Assembly: GCA_036873755.1 (NCBI GenBank)
Contig: JAVTVY010018669.1
Span: 1 to 64,000 of the forward strand
DNA: 64,000 bases
Source of the DNA: Hanleya hanleyi
Taxonomy: Eukaryota; Mollusca; Polyplacophora; Lepidopleurida; Hanleyidae
Direction: 5' to 3'
The notes under the pieces were generated by a model that worked only from the letters and a program-made list of their open reading frames with translations, did no database searches and was not told the DNA's origin. Both the position numbers and the translations under genes were made by a program. Positions 1-11,850 of this stretch are shown piece by piece. Positions within the stretch are counted from its first letter, which is position 1. Every line of letters begins with the position of its first letter.

Positions 1-429
1 TTCGGGACTAAACATGAACGAACAATTATGATGCACGGCGAGAAGAGAAAACATAGATATAAGGGGAATATATAATCATAACAAAATCTTTCCGATTGCA
101 TGTATTCCATCTAATAGACTGGAAATTTCAATCTCAGATTGATTTGATTATCTTCAATTCAGATTGAATTTCAATCTAATTTTTTCAGAGTGTTAGTATA
201 TTTATGTGTAGAATACACTAAATAATATTGCGAGACATCTTTACTATGGAGCTGAGCTGCTGTCAAATTTGAGCAAATGGGGCTACCGATGTTTATACGA
301 GAAAAAAAATAATGGGTGTTTTGGTGTTGCAGGAATTACTATCGGGATATGAAATTTCAACTTTCCCCCAGGTGGATCGACACAAAAAAAAAGCTAAAAA
401 TAAAACCCCCAAAACAATTACCTGATCTT

Positions 430-935
430 CTCACCTTTCACCTGTAGCTCCTGGAAATGGCACGGAGATATTCTTGAGTTAATATATATATGTCAGTGGT
501 TTTAAAATCTGCAAGGCCACTCTCTCTGTGAAATTCAGTTGTTGAAGAAATGTATATACACATGAACATCTTTCAGAATCGGCACAAAAAAAAAGATAAT
601 AAAGAAACAATCACATGATCTTTTCACCTTTTACCTGTAGCTCCTGGAAATGGCGCGAAGATATTCTTGAATTAATATATATATGTCAGTGGTTTTAAAA
701 TCTGCAAGGTAACTCTCTCTCAAATTCAGTTGTTGAAGAAATGTATATATACATGAACATCTTTCAGAATCGGCACCAAAAAAAGCTGAAAAAAAAAAAC
801 AAACAAAAAAAAACAATCACATGATCTTTTCACCTTTTACCTGTAGCTCCTGGAAATGGCACGGAGATATTCTTATATATGTGTCAGTGGTTTCAAAATC
901 TGCAAGGTCACTTTCTCTGTGAAAAATATAGCAGG
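430..935 (+). repeat. ~190-210 bp tandem units within copy A
   Basis: The block containing CTGTAGCTCCTGGAAATGGC, a TATATATATGTCAGTGG stretch and an A-rich linker recurs at about 443, 632 and 841. Copy B has the same units at about 27917 and 28129 with a truncated third. The chance frame at 631-816 lies here. Confidence 0.8.
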
Positions 936-1439
936 TATCTTCCCCCAAAAATTTGAAGTTGATTGATATAAGTGCTCAAAAGTTAACAGAGGGAAAAGAA
1001 AAGTAGGCAAGAAGAAGACAGAAGAAACTGACAGACACGCTGGATTTACCTCTAATGAAAATCAAAATTTAAAATATTTGTATTCTGTGTGAAGTGGCTC
1101 TGTAATTATGCACATTCCACAAGGAAATCTTGCAATTGTAGGGGCCGTGGCAAAAGTTACTATTACGGCCGTACGGATAATCAGTAAACACACAGACATC
1201 CCTATTCGTCGACAGTATAAATCTAGAACATTGTTTGTGTCTCACACACACATAAATATTCGGAAATATTCAGTCCTAGTATTTCATCTAATTTCTGCAA
1301 TAAATTGAGTAATATGTTTTAAATCTTCCGATATTTATCCCGACAGGGAAGCCCCACTTCTATATTTCATTAATGACACTCGGTTGTTCCCACATTCTTT
1401 AGAAACTGGAAACAAATAACTTCTCCCGCAATCACGTGC

Positions 1440-1610
1440 TGGTCTGTGACCCATTAATTTGTTTACAGTGGGCGGAGTTCCGGGGATCCCGTGTTTTCAT
1501 TGGCTGTGTTTTTGGCGCAAACAAGCAATGGCGCGAAAGACTTCGGCATTAGATTCTGGTTGTCTAACATTGAATTCGGTGTTATCATATGGACTACGAG
1601 TATCATTTTT
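1440..1610 (+). promoter_or_regulatory. Promoter-like module with short ORF start, copy A
   Basis: GTGGGCGGAGTTCC (GC-box-like) and CATTGGCTG (inverted CCAAT) precede an ATG at 1528 that reads MARKTSALDSGCLTLNSVLS before a possible GA|GTATCA donor. The copy at 29548-29690 has the same layout, and several of the codon differences are silent or conservative. Downstream sequence diverges between copies right after this point. Confidence 0.4.
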
Positions 1611-2655
1611 GAGATCTGGCGTCAGCCAGAGGCTCTTTAGTATGCTGTAGGGAACGGACAAAAGTGCAAACCGACTCACGGGATAGCCTTACGCTGCATG
1701 AAAGTAGTTCCATAGAGATGAGTTTTGGGGATCCTTAGTGGTTGAAAGACTTTTGTATGTCTATATTTAGTCACTAATAGTCACTTGGCATATATATTTG
1801 ATCCCTTATCTGCATTAAATATTACTCTGTTCATTGTTTTCCCACAAAATATGAGATTAATACGCTCTAAAGTATGGCAGACTGGTATCGTCACTTTACC
1901 AAAGCTTGGACTCTGCTGAGAAAATTATACAGTTCAGCTGGTTAGGTGTATATGTGAGAGATGCTCTACCATAGCAGCCAACCTGGCCACCATTGTCTCA
2001 TTATCACCTTTGCAGGCCACTGTTTGCTTTTCACACAAGAGCAAGCTGTAACATATCTTATAATCTTTTCCTATCTTGTACTCCACCAGTCAACCTGTGG
2101 ACTATCCAGAAAGTGTAATACATGTCTTATCTTATCCTGACTTGTGACATATATAACCATCATCAAACTTGATGTCCAGCCCTTCTCACTCATAACACTA
2201 AATCAATCTATATTTACCCCTAGGTATAATCTCTCTTATTTACCATTTAGGTACATATGTATGTTCTGTACAAACTGACCTGTGGGTATTTAGGCCTAGA
2301 CTTCATTCCACTGGCCCCCTTTTCCATCGAATTCTCAAACAGGTCAGTTTGCAGTCTCAACACAACACCAACAATACCATGTTTAAAGAAGGTATCATAT
2401 TGCTTTCTTTATGCTGGTTAAATTAACATGGTGTTTATCTGGAATCCCGAACTGACGAATTGGAGGAATTATGTATCAAGATTAAGAGCAAAATTCAGCT
2501 ATTTTGGTTGAGTCAAGGTTGGATGAGCACCTACTGTAGTGTCTAATTGGACGGAAATTAATTGGGTAACACATGGTTAGCGTAACGTGTGCAACTTCCC
2601 TCATTATAGGACTACCTTTCATTGTTCCCACAGATCAATTTCACATAAACTATAC

Positions 2656-2735
2656 GATAAAAGTAACTCCGAAAATGGAAGTCATTGTGATATAATATTC
2701 TATATTTCGGCTTCCATTTTCGGAGTTACTTTTTA
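2656..2735. repeat. Perfect ~21-24 bp-arm hairpin
   Basis: AAGTAACTCCGAAAATGGAAG (given here as 2661-2681) is mirrored exactly at 2711-2731, with AT-rich extensions and a 29-base loop. It may be a tiny MITE or a hairpin-forming transcript. Confidence 0.75.
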
Positions 2736-2793
2736 TCCTAGAACTGCCTTTATTTGGTATGTTCAACTTCATTATATCGGTACCTTTCAAGAC

Positions 2794-3606
2794 GGGCCGT
2801 TCGCGCCATAAATCCAAACGTTTAATAAATTTAAATGTTTAACTTGCACCAACCAATCAGATGTCATGAATTGACATCTGGAAGACCTTTCCTGTCCAAA
2901 AGCAAATGTTTGCTGTTGTAACGTCCAATACTTAGACGTTTCCTGTCAAAAGGCAAACGTTTCCAGTAGTAATATTCAAGACTTTTAAACGTTTCCGGTT
3001 TAAGGGAAATCGTTATCGGTTGTGATCGTCCAGTCAGATTTTTTTATTGCTGCCGCATATGTTCAAACCTCAACATCAACACGTGTCCACTGGCAAAACG
3101 TTTCCGCTATGTAGTCTGTTTGAACCAATCAAAATAACCCTTACAAATATTCGAGCATATTGTATTCCTCATGCCGACCGTGCATCATGTCCTGCGCAAA
3201 TTGTCCCGGTGTCAAAGATATTCTCCAAAACCTAATTTGCAAGAACGATTTTCATTGGTTAAAATACACTACATACCGGAAACGTTTCAACTTTGCCAGT
3301 GGAGATTTGCACGTGTTGGTGTATATGTTGGAATACACGCGGCCCAAATAAAAAATCTGATTGGACGATCACAACCGGAAACGTTATCCTTTTAACCGGA
3401 AACCTTTAAAAGACTGAATTTTTCTTTTGACAGGAAACGTCTGAAGTCGCGAATTTACAACTGGAAACGTTTGCTTTTTAACAGGAAAATGTCAGTTCAT
3501 AACATCTGATTGGTTGGTTCAAGTTTAAACTTTTTAAAGCTTTACAATTTTTAAACGTTTAAGAAGTTAAAACGTTTAAAGGATGTGTTTATGGCGCGAA
3601 CGGCCC
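2794..3606. mobile_element. Foldback element with GGGCCGTTCGCGCCAT ends
   Basis: The ends GGGCCGTTCGCGCCAT and ATGGCGCGAACGGCCC are exact inverted repeats. The whole 813 bp is an imperfect palindrome in which 'GGAAACGTTT'-type words recur every 40-60 bases in both arms. Flanks share only TTCA, so the target duplication is unresolved. The short + frames at 3047-3395 are chance frames across the palindrome centre. Confidence 0.85.
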
Positions 3607-4065
3607 TTCATACACCTCGTCACAGGATGTAACTTGTGATTGTGTTTTAGCCACATACATTCGGGCCTGGTGCCACCTGTCCTTAACTTGAAATTAAATA
3701 TATAATTGTGCGTTTATATCATTACAAACTTATCCCCCAATAACCCAGCTACCAGATCTCATTAAAGCCCATAGGCTCTAGTTTCAAGTTAGGTTCATCG
3801 ACGAATAATACTCTCAATCAGCACATTCGGTTCATGCTACAATAAAACCTATCGCCATCGGGGCACGTTTTCGCACCTCTTTATTGCGACTGGTTTGAAA
3901 GTTTCTCCAGGACCGAAGCCGGGCGAAGGAGGTCGTAAAATCATAAAATAATTCAGATTCAGACACATATCTCGTGTTTGACTGAAAATTTATTGAAAAT
4001 ATTATAAAGAACACACAGTTTGCAGATGGAATTACGAATTAACGACAATGATAAATTGTACGCAT

Positions 4066-4255
4066 TCTTTGCGCATCGTGCGAAGTGGCAGTCTATAAAT
4101 GCCCGCATGATCTCCGAGGGAACTCCGCACGTTATTCGCATCGTGCGGAGATCGTTTGCGCATCGTGCGGAGATCGTTTGCGCATCGTGCGGAGATCGTT
4201 TGCGCATCGTGCGCGTATCGTTTCCGCATCGTCTGCGCATCGTCTCCGCATCTAT
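4066..4255 (+). repeat. CGCATCGTGCG-type short tandem repeat, locus 1
   Basis: A ~22-bp unit (GCGCATCGTGCGGAGATCGT plus two bases) repeats three times cleanly and decays outward. Related tracts are at 30040-30155 (inside the duplicated segment) and 25796-25960. Overlapping open frames on both strands here are repeat artefacts. Confidence 0.85.
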
Positions 4256-4281
4256 AGTGCTCATTTTATTGGCGTACTGTA

Positions 4282-6730
4282 CAACAATGAAACTTCATAC
4301 AGTTGTTTAATACAGCCAGTACCAGAAGCCTATTGAAAGTCAGTGCCGTTGGATGTGTTTTTCAGGAGTTATGCCCCTTTATACATGTCTGGCTGTTTTT
4401 ACCCCTCGGCCAAAATTTGGCCGAAGGGTATTGTCGTCGTCATGTACGTCTGTCCGTCTGGCCGTCTGTCCGTCTGTCCGTCCGTCCGTCTGTCCGTCAC
4501 ACCTTTCTCGTTACCAAGATATCTTTAGATCGACTTACCCTAGGCACACCAAACTTGCAGTGCACATCCGTATGCTTGTGACCCAGAGCCCTATTGAATC
4601 TGGACCTGATTGGTTAGAAACTTTGGTGGCCATCTTTAATTTATGCGAAACCATCACAGCTTTCTTGTTACCAAGATATCTTTAGAACGACTTACCCTAG
4701 GCATCCCAAACTTGCACTGCACATCCATATGCTCATGACCCAGAACCCTATTGAATCTGGACCTGATTGGTTGGAAACTTTGGCGGCCATATTTAATTTA
4801 TGCGAAACCATCACAGCTTGCTTGTTACCAAGATATCTTCAGAACGACTTACCCTAGGAACACCAAACTTGCACTGCACATCCATATGCTCATGACCCAG
4901 AACCCTATTGAATCTGGACCTGATTGGTTGGAAACTTTGGCGACCATATTTAATTTATGCGAAATCATTAATCTTGTGTATCTTAGGTACCATTTCTCTG
5001 TTCAGTGTGAAACTTGGTATAGATCATCGATGCATCAAGAAACTTCAAAGAAATGACCAAACCAGTTTCCCTGATTCGGTGAAAACCTTAGCGGCCATCT
5101 TTAATTTATGCAAAATCTTTAATGATATATATCTCTGATACCATTCAAGTGTTCTATACGAAACTTGGTATACAGCATCGATGTATCAAGAGACCTGCAA
5201 TGTATAACCACATCAGTTCCTCTGAGTGGCCGGAAGGATGGGCGGCCATCTTTAATTTATGCAAAATCATGAATGATCTCTATCTCTGATACCGTTCGAG
5301 TGCTCGATGTAAAATTTGGTATATATCATCGATGCATCAATAGACTTACGATAAATGACAGTTCTGGCATTTCTGATTGGGCGGAAACCTTGGTGGCCAT
5401 CTTTAATTTATGTAAAACCTTTAATGATGTATATCTTTGATACCATTTCAGTGTTTTATATGAAACTTGGTATACAGCATCGATGTATCAAGAGATTTGC
5501 AATGAATAACCACATCAGTTCCTCTGAGTGGCGGGAAGGATGGGCGGCCATCTTTAATTTATGCGAAATCATTAATGATCTCTATCTCTGATACCGTTCG
5601 AGTGCTCGATGTAAAATTTGATATACATCATCGATGTATCAATAGACAGTTCTGGCATTTCTGATTGGGCGGAAACCTTGGTGGCCATCTTTAATTTATG
5701 CAAAATCTTTAATGATGTATATCTTTGATACCATTTCAGTGTTCTATATGAAACTTGGTATACAGCATCCATGTATCAAGAGACTTGCAATGAATAACCA
5801 CATCAGTTTCTCTGAGTGGTGGGAAAGATGGGCGGCCATCTTTAATTTATGCGAAATCATTAATGATCTCTATCTCTGATAATTTTCAAATGCTCCATGT
5901 AAAATTTGGTATACATCATCGATGCATCAACAGAATTATGTAATGAATACCGGTTTCTCTGATTGGACGGAAATGTTCGAGGCCATTTCTAATGGCAAAA
6001 TTTTTCATAATCTGTATATTTGTCACTTGACTGCTTGGTGTTCCTGAAGTCTTGCTTCAAATTGAATACATTATGAATGGCTGGCGCCCAGAGCCGAGGG
6101 GTTTTCAGATGCGCAGCTTCGTATTATCCTTGTAAACACATTATGTCAAAAAGTCCTTCACTCACAACAATGAAACTTCATACAGTTGTTTAATGCAGCT
6201 AGTACCAGAAGCCTATTCAAAGTCGGTGTAATCGGATGTGTTTTTCAGGAGTTATGCCCCTTTATACATGTCTGTTGATCCATATCCTTGTAAACACATT
6301 ATCTCAAAAAGTCCTTCACTCACAACAATGAAACTTCATACAGTTGTTTAATACAACCAGTACCAGAAGCCTATTGAAAGTTGGTGCCGTTGGATGTGTT
6401 TTTCAGGAGTTATGCCCCTTTATACATGTCTGTCTGTTTTTATCTTTGTAAACACATTATCTCAAAAAGTCCTTCACTCACAACAATGAAACTTCATACA
6501 GTTGTTTAATACAGCCAGTACCAGAAGCCTATTGAAAGTCGGTGTAATCTGATGTGTTTTTCAGGAGTTCTGCCCCTTTATACATGTCTGTTGGTCCATA
6601 TCCTTGTAAACACATTATCTCAAAAAATCCTTCACTCACAACAATGAAACTTCATACAGTTGTTTAATACAGCCAGTACCAGAAGCCTATTGAAAGTCGG
6701 TGCCATGGGATGTGTTTTTCAGGAGTTCAC
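4282..6730 (+). repeat. 158-bp tandem array split by an inserted element
   Basis: The unit containing ACAATGAAACTTCATACAGT recurs at 4284, 6167, 6325, 6483 and 6641; the last four are spaced exactly 158. The first unit is cut at about 4400 by the 1.7-kb element ending at 6125. Neighbouring units give the empty site as ...CTGTTTTTAT|CTTTGTAAAC.... Confidence 0.85.
4401..6125 (+). mobile_element. Repeat element built of ~150-bp units, copy 1
   Basis: It begins ACCCCTCGGCCAAAATTTGG (itself a palindrome that continues to CCGAAGGGT), passes through a CCGTCTGT-rich tract, then about ten units marked by 'GGCCATCTTTAATTTATGC' at roughly 4628, 4785, 4942, 5093, 5244, 5395, 5547, 5683, 5834 and 5981. 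It ends AGAGCCGAGGGGTTTTCAG...CTTCGTATT. The start and CCGAGGGGT form short inverted ends. No catalytic ORF is present. Copies are at 19827-21388 and 35604-37118, with an inverted partial copy at ~14500-15391. Open frames reading 'IFNLCEI' are translations of the unit. The superfamily is unknown. Confidence 0.85.
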
Positions 6731-6851
6731 ACAAACCTGTGTGGATTGCTGTGAATAGACAGTAATCGTTCAACTACATCTACTTTAGGTAATCACTGCT
6801 ATATTGTTTTGTCTGTCTATGATCTATATCATACAGGTAAAATTATGCCCA

Positions 6852-6909
6852 CCCCAAATATGTGAGTTGTTGGGGTCAGACCCCAAATATGTGAGTTGTT
6901 GGGGTCAGA
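6852..6909 (+). repeat. Two exact 29-bp tandem units
   Basis: CCCCAAATATGTGAGTTGTT plus GGGGTCAGA occurs twice back to back. Confidence 0.95.
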
Positions 6910-7049
6910 AACATTATTTCCACATTTACTCTGGGCCCGGGCCGAGGGGTCCCGATGGTGACAGCCACATGTTTCTTTATTTGCTGACGAGCAGAATATT
7001 GATATTAATAAAACAAAATCCGCAAAATGAAATCTGTAGACTATATGTC

Positions 7050-7641
7050 GCTTGAAACGAGAGAGAACGAAATTCAAATGCGCGGAAATTATGTTTCACT
7101 GCCCGGAGATTCACTTCGCTGGAATGGAATCGTTAATATTAGAGCACCTTATCCTACCTTATTCGTTATCATTTCACTTGGAATCATTTGATATGCTTTC
7201 TTCAACTGAGTCTTATGTGTGGAATTTCAACTGTCCGTAAGTATATATTGGCAGGTATCCATTTTAAATGCGCGGAAATCGTGTTTCACTCGACTGAAAT
7301 TCGCTTCGCTCGAACTAAGTCTGATGTGAATGAATTGTATCTGTCCGAACGTAAATTGAGTATAAATTTTAACTTCGCGGAAATCGAGCCTGTAAGCAAA
7401 TTTGGCATAAAGTTTAACTGCGCGGAAATCCATGGCAGCTTCAGCCCACGCAGATTCTCCTGGATTGAACTAAGTCTGATGTGTATGAATTTCAAAAGGC
7501 TTGCATGTATGAATTTCATCTGTCCGAACATGAACTTGGTATAAATTTCAACTGCGCGGAAATCGAGCCTGTAAGCATATTTGGCATAAAGTTTAACTGG
7601 GCGGAAATCCATGGTAGCTTCACCCAACGCAGATTCTCTTA
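7050..7641 (+). repeat. Array of GCGCGGAAAT-containing units (left part)
   Basis: 'GCGGAAAT' recurs with shared context such as 'GAACTAAGTCTGATGTG' and 'GGCATAAAGTTTAACTG' at about 7081, 7271, 7376, 7421, 7556 and 7601. The array resumes at 9931-10035 after the 7642-9927 insertion. Opposing open frames here are artefacts. Confidence 0.75.
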
Positions 7642-9927
7642 GGCCTATTAAAAATAATTCTGTGTTTCTGGTAACGGCTTAAAAAAAATCCAGGTAGGTA
7701 GGTAGGGTTTTGTTTTTTTTTGCTTTTTTTTTTTTTTTGCTTCTTTCTTTTCCTTGCCCAATAAAAATATTGCAAAGATGTACTGAATATCCATCATACT
7801 TATTCAATATACTAAACAAACTTGTGTGAAAATAAATACCTTTGGGATTGTGTGTGATATACAGAATGGATCGGAATGGAGTATCACAGCTCACATCAAC
7901 TGAATCCAGGTTCACCAGACATTCATCAGACAGAACTGCAGTTACTGATATGGAATTGGAATTGGTAGTCGTTGATTTAGAGAATTTATCAGTTTGTATT
8001 AGAGGTCCAGTTTAGGTTTGTTGCTACTCCACCTTGAAGCCTACATATTTTCTTTTCAATCACAAACATTTAAGTTTTTTTATAACATCATGAAATCTGG
8101 ATAACAGCTCTAGATATTGGGATTACTTATATCAGTCGACATGCTGGAATAAACATGCAGGTCTTGAATCTACTCAATTGTTGATGGACAGCTGCTGAAG
8201 AATAGATATCAGACTTTACACTTCAGTATTTCTCCTCTATATTGACAAAGCTGTTTGAAGACAAAGCAAAACACTTTCAGATGGACATCAGACTTTATAT
8301 CCATTTGTACTATTAAACAAATAATTTGTATCGCCCAAAAAATCAAGTATATTGTTGGCAAGAAGACTGTAAACTCAATAGCCGATATAGTTAAATCCTC
8401 AATAGCCAATGCAGTTAATGCCACTGAAGCATTCAGTTGATTTTAACTGTTATGCTACTAAGTTCTTTTGTATGCTGTACGAGGAGAAATGCCGACTTTT
8501 GTTTTTTTTAAATCCGGATTTCATGAGCAAAAATATTATTTTATTTTGTTTGCTGTTGACTGGTCTATAACATATCAATGTATCCCAAGTGGTTTAGTCA
8601 ATGCTATTCGACCGCATTTCATAGCAAAAGCGACGATGTTGTCAGCGTAAATAAATTTATTTGAAGAGACTACAGTATTTTGGTAGAATTGCTGTCGAAT
8701 TATGAGGAATTACAGCTGAAAATATCTTAGTTTTCAGCTGCCTTTCTCCCTGGGCTTTTCCGACGTTTCTTCCGCCATGGCGTCTCACTGGAAAGGGAAT
8801 TCCTTGTAGTTTCTGATTGAAGGCTTGATTTCGACCGATGGCCAATCAAACAGGCGATAACATAAAAAAAACTGCAAGGGGTGTTTTCCCGTTTCTCTAG
8901 CAACGACCCGATATCGGTTACCTTGATTGGACAAGCGTGGTGACCTGACCTACATCGAAGCGCTCATTGGCCAGAGCCTTCAACTGAGTCGAGCTGATTT
9001 GAGGGAGACGCCATCTTTATTTCATCGCGACGAAATTACGTGGCGCAGAAACTCGACAGAAATTTGAAAATAAAGTTTGTTTAGCGGATGTCATCGAAAC
9101 CTGGACTTTGGAAATATAAATTGAACTTCTGTACTTCAACTATGCCAAAGAATCATATATTTTGAAGGGTTTTCTGTGAGTATTTTATATTTTCTGGGCG
9201 GCTTCTCGACCACGTTTTATGGAAATCTTCGTTGGCGGTTTTTTTCATTTTTATTTCTACCTCCCGACTTCGTTATTCTGTGACAGAATATCAAGTTTAC
9301 ATCCAGGAAGTCAAGTCGGGCTTAGCTAACAATATACATGTATGTATGGTTTTTATCAAGTTTCATGCATGGTAAATTTGAAAAAAAGCGATTTCAGAAT
9401 GGTACATCGCTGCACTCGCATTGACAGAAGCAAAGGCAAGCCCGTATTGCGGCTCGTCACATTTTTTCGTATAGAATGACGAGAGCCATTTGAACGGATC
9501 GCCGCAGTGTAACAGTTAACTTATCTACAGCGAATAGTGCCGGAATCAGCGCTTGATTTACATTTCCCTGCAGACACGGATAAAATTGTCCCGGCGATTT
9601 CGGGATATCCGCTCCGCAGAGTGCAATATTCTCCGCTGCAGAGGTACATTATAGTCACTAACGTTGCTCTCGAGACATATTATGTCTAGAATATCACTGT
9701 ACGGAAAGCGGGAAGTGCGAAACTGCGGTTCGGTGAGTTATGTCCCCTTGAAGCAAGCGAAGAATTCGCAAACTAAAATGTTGAGAGCAAGATTTTGGTG
9801 AAAATCACCGAGGTCGGTCGGTGTTTTTGCATTTTTATTTTTTATTTGTTGAAAAAACTTTCAGGTCGGCAATGATCACACCAGGTAGGTCGGGTTACCG
9901 GAAACACAGGATTATTTTTAATAGGCC
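7642..9927. mobile_element. PIF/Harbinger-like element with TTA duplication
   Basis: The left end GGCCTATTAAAAATAATTCT and the right end (reverse complement GGCCTATTAAAAATAATCCT) match for about 34 bp. TTA flanks both sides (7639-7641, 9928-9930). A related array unit at 7455-7475 shows the uninserted form (ATTCTCCTGGATTGAAC). A 3-bp TTA duplication is typical of PIF/Harbinger. No transposase frame is visible in the 2.3 kb; instead it carries a promoter-like island at 8835-9180. 7680-8650 holds poly-T and AT-rich sequence with no gene. Confidence 0.75.
8835..9175 (+). promoter_or_regulatory. Promoter-like island and candidate first exon inside a Harbinger-like element
   Basis: The block has CCAAT boxes in both orientations (GGCCAATCAA near 8839; GATTGGACA near 8924; CATTGGCCAG near 8968), an RFX-type X-box GTTTCTCTAGCAAC (8891-8904), and GACGCCATCTTT (YY1-type) near 9008. 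It ends in a strong donor TTCT|GTGAGT after 9175. The candidate exon contains a short ORF starting MSSKPGLWKYKLNF that stops before the donor, so it would be untranslated leader or uORF. It could serve the downstream hyccin gene, whose human orthologue has a non-coding first exon, but nothing in the sequence proves this. Confidence 0.35.
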
Positions 9928-9930
9928 TTA

Positions 9931-10035
9931 GATTGAACTAAGTCTGATATTTACGAAAAGGCTTGCGTGTATGAATTTCATCTGTCCGACGTGAACTTGG
10001 TATAAATTTCAACTGCGTGGAAATCAAGCCTGTAG
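9931..10035 (+). repeat. GCGCGGAAAT array, right remainder
   Basis: GATTGAACTAAGTCTGAT and AACTTGGTATAAATTTCAAC continue the array of 7050-7641 directly after the inserted element. Confidence 0.8.
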
Positions 10036-10157
10036 GGTTCTCATTAGCAGGAGGTTGGAGGCGAAAATGCCCGTCAACTGGCCATTTTGAGGCACCTACT
10101 TGATCAATAGAAAATAATTTATCGGCAATTCGAATGATATTTTCGATGTCTCATTTT
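10036..10157 (+). repeat. Short dispersed repeat also at 54609-54710
   Basis: GGGTTCTCATTAGCAGGAGG and TATTTTCGATGT...TCATTTT are shared in order by both places. Confidence 0.7.
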
Positions 10158-11829
10158 TAGCTCGCCGTATACAAAGTAGGCGAGGTATTGGGAGAGAGAG
10201 GGGAAAAGTGGCGGTGTCGGTGTTGGTGTCCGGTTAGACTTTTATGTTTAGGCTGGACTTAGAAAGTTTTCTGGGTTAATCTTTTCTGTTTAGGCTGGAC
10301 TTAGAATAATTTTGACTTCTTATTATGCATGAGATGCAGTGTACATTGTGTACACAGTCATACATACCAAATCACATACAGTATATTCCTTTATAGTATT
10401 TACTAATAGTTTTTGACATTATTTTATTTCAGAAGTACAATATCAAAATAACTGGCGGGGGAATCCCGAACCCCTGTTAGTTTTTAATTTCGTGTCGCCT
10501 TAAATGAAGGACGCCATTTCCTAAAATTTTATCAAATTCTCGTTGACCCTGAAGCTTTTGTACAACCATATCTGTGTCCACACATTTAACTTACTATATT
10601 AATTAAAAGTGAGTTTGAATCAGTTTGTGAGCTCAGTCTTTGCCCGTGCACATTATTATGGAGCATTACAGTATGATTGGACACAGTTGTCATTGCGTTC
10701 TTTTATTTGCATACAAATGTGAAGGTTTACCACAGTGCAAGTGTCCCATTGCCTGTTGGAAATGATAGATTTAGTCCTACTTTTGCACTGTTATTAGCTT
10801 TGTTTGTTCACATATCATCACACAAAGTTACACCAAGAACGTGCTCAAAATTGCACACCTATTGTTCCTAACTACGGTACATGTATACATGAACATGTAT
10901 TCATCAGATCTATGCAATGGGATGTGTAGGCTTACTTTTGGAAAAAATGTAATCTTTATTGGTAGTTATATAATATAGTTCCTCCTTCAATCCAACCTCA
11001 ATATCACTAAATATAGAAATCATATTTCTTAATAAATTTATTATTTTAAATGATGTGCATTGCCAATGATGTGTAACCTCAAATGATGTGCCATCCTTAA
11101 GGGCTCGATCTTTTTGCGAAGCTGCATATATCTCTTATATGTGATACTAACCTATTAGGTAGGAGATGCTGTGTACATTGTAGGTTTATACTTGGTGTAA
11201 GAATTACGCACAAGACAGAGCCTACAATAGCCTGTCTGAGCTCAACAATGCGTCTAGACGTGACCCTTTTCAGCTGCACAAAAGCCTCAACAAAAGCCTC
11301 AACAATGCGTTCTTACACCGACCTGTTACATATACACAAACACGTCAAATCAACTACAATATATTCCTTTATAGTAATTACGGTACTAATAGTTTAATGA
11401 CATTATTTCATTTCAGAAGTACAATATTAAATATTAACCCCTGGTGGTTTGGAATTTTGTGTCGCCTTTAATGAAGAACACCATTTCCTTCAATTTTGGT
11501 ATCGAATCCCATTCCTCATCATGATTTAACCTCAAGCTTTTGCACGAACCATATTTGTCCAGGCATTTCACACCCACATCTCAGACAAAATTTCAATTGT
11601 ACATGCATTCATAATGACATGTATAAGCTTACTTTTGGAAAAAAAGGTAATCTTTATTTCAAGTTTTATAATATAGTTCATGTTTCAATCCAACTTCAGC
11701 ATCACTGACGAAGAAGTCAAATTTTTATTGCAATATGTATTGTCATTGCCAGTGATGTGCAACCTGAAGGGCTCGATCTTTATGTGAAGCTGCATGTTAT
11801 TGAATACCCAAAAGGCGAGCTGCCGGGTT
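10158..11829. mobile_element. AGCTCGCC-ended element with internal duplication
   Basis: Inverted AGCTCGCC (10158) and GGCGAGCT (near 11815) bound it. The interior carries two diverged direct copies of a ~0.5-0.9 kb block (compare 10370-10600 with 11340-11580: 'ATATTCCTTTATAGTA', 'TTTCAGAAGTACAATAT', 'GTGTCGCCTT', 'CACCATTTCCT'). No coding capacity was seen. The target duplication could not be read. Confidence 0.5.
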
Positions 11830-11850
11830 ACACATAACCCTTGTCTTTAA

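Larger units (their letters stand above)
1612..3784. other. DNA present only in copy A
   Basis: This stretch interrupts homology with copy B. 1640-2650 holds no gene or family I recognise. A hairpin (2656-2735) and a foldback element (2794-3606) follow. Confidence 0.7.
1..4281 (+). repeat. Copy A of a segment duplicated at 27476-30179
   Basis: Bases 1-1610 match 27476-29690 and 3785-4281 match 29695-30179. Copy A has about 2.17 kb of extra DNA (1612-3784) absent from copy B. Copy B has extra material around 28320-28870 and 29340-29520. Matching runs are roughly 90% identical by eye. The window starts inside copy A, so its true left edge is unknown. Confidence 0.9.
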
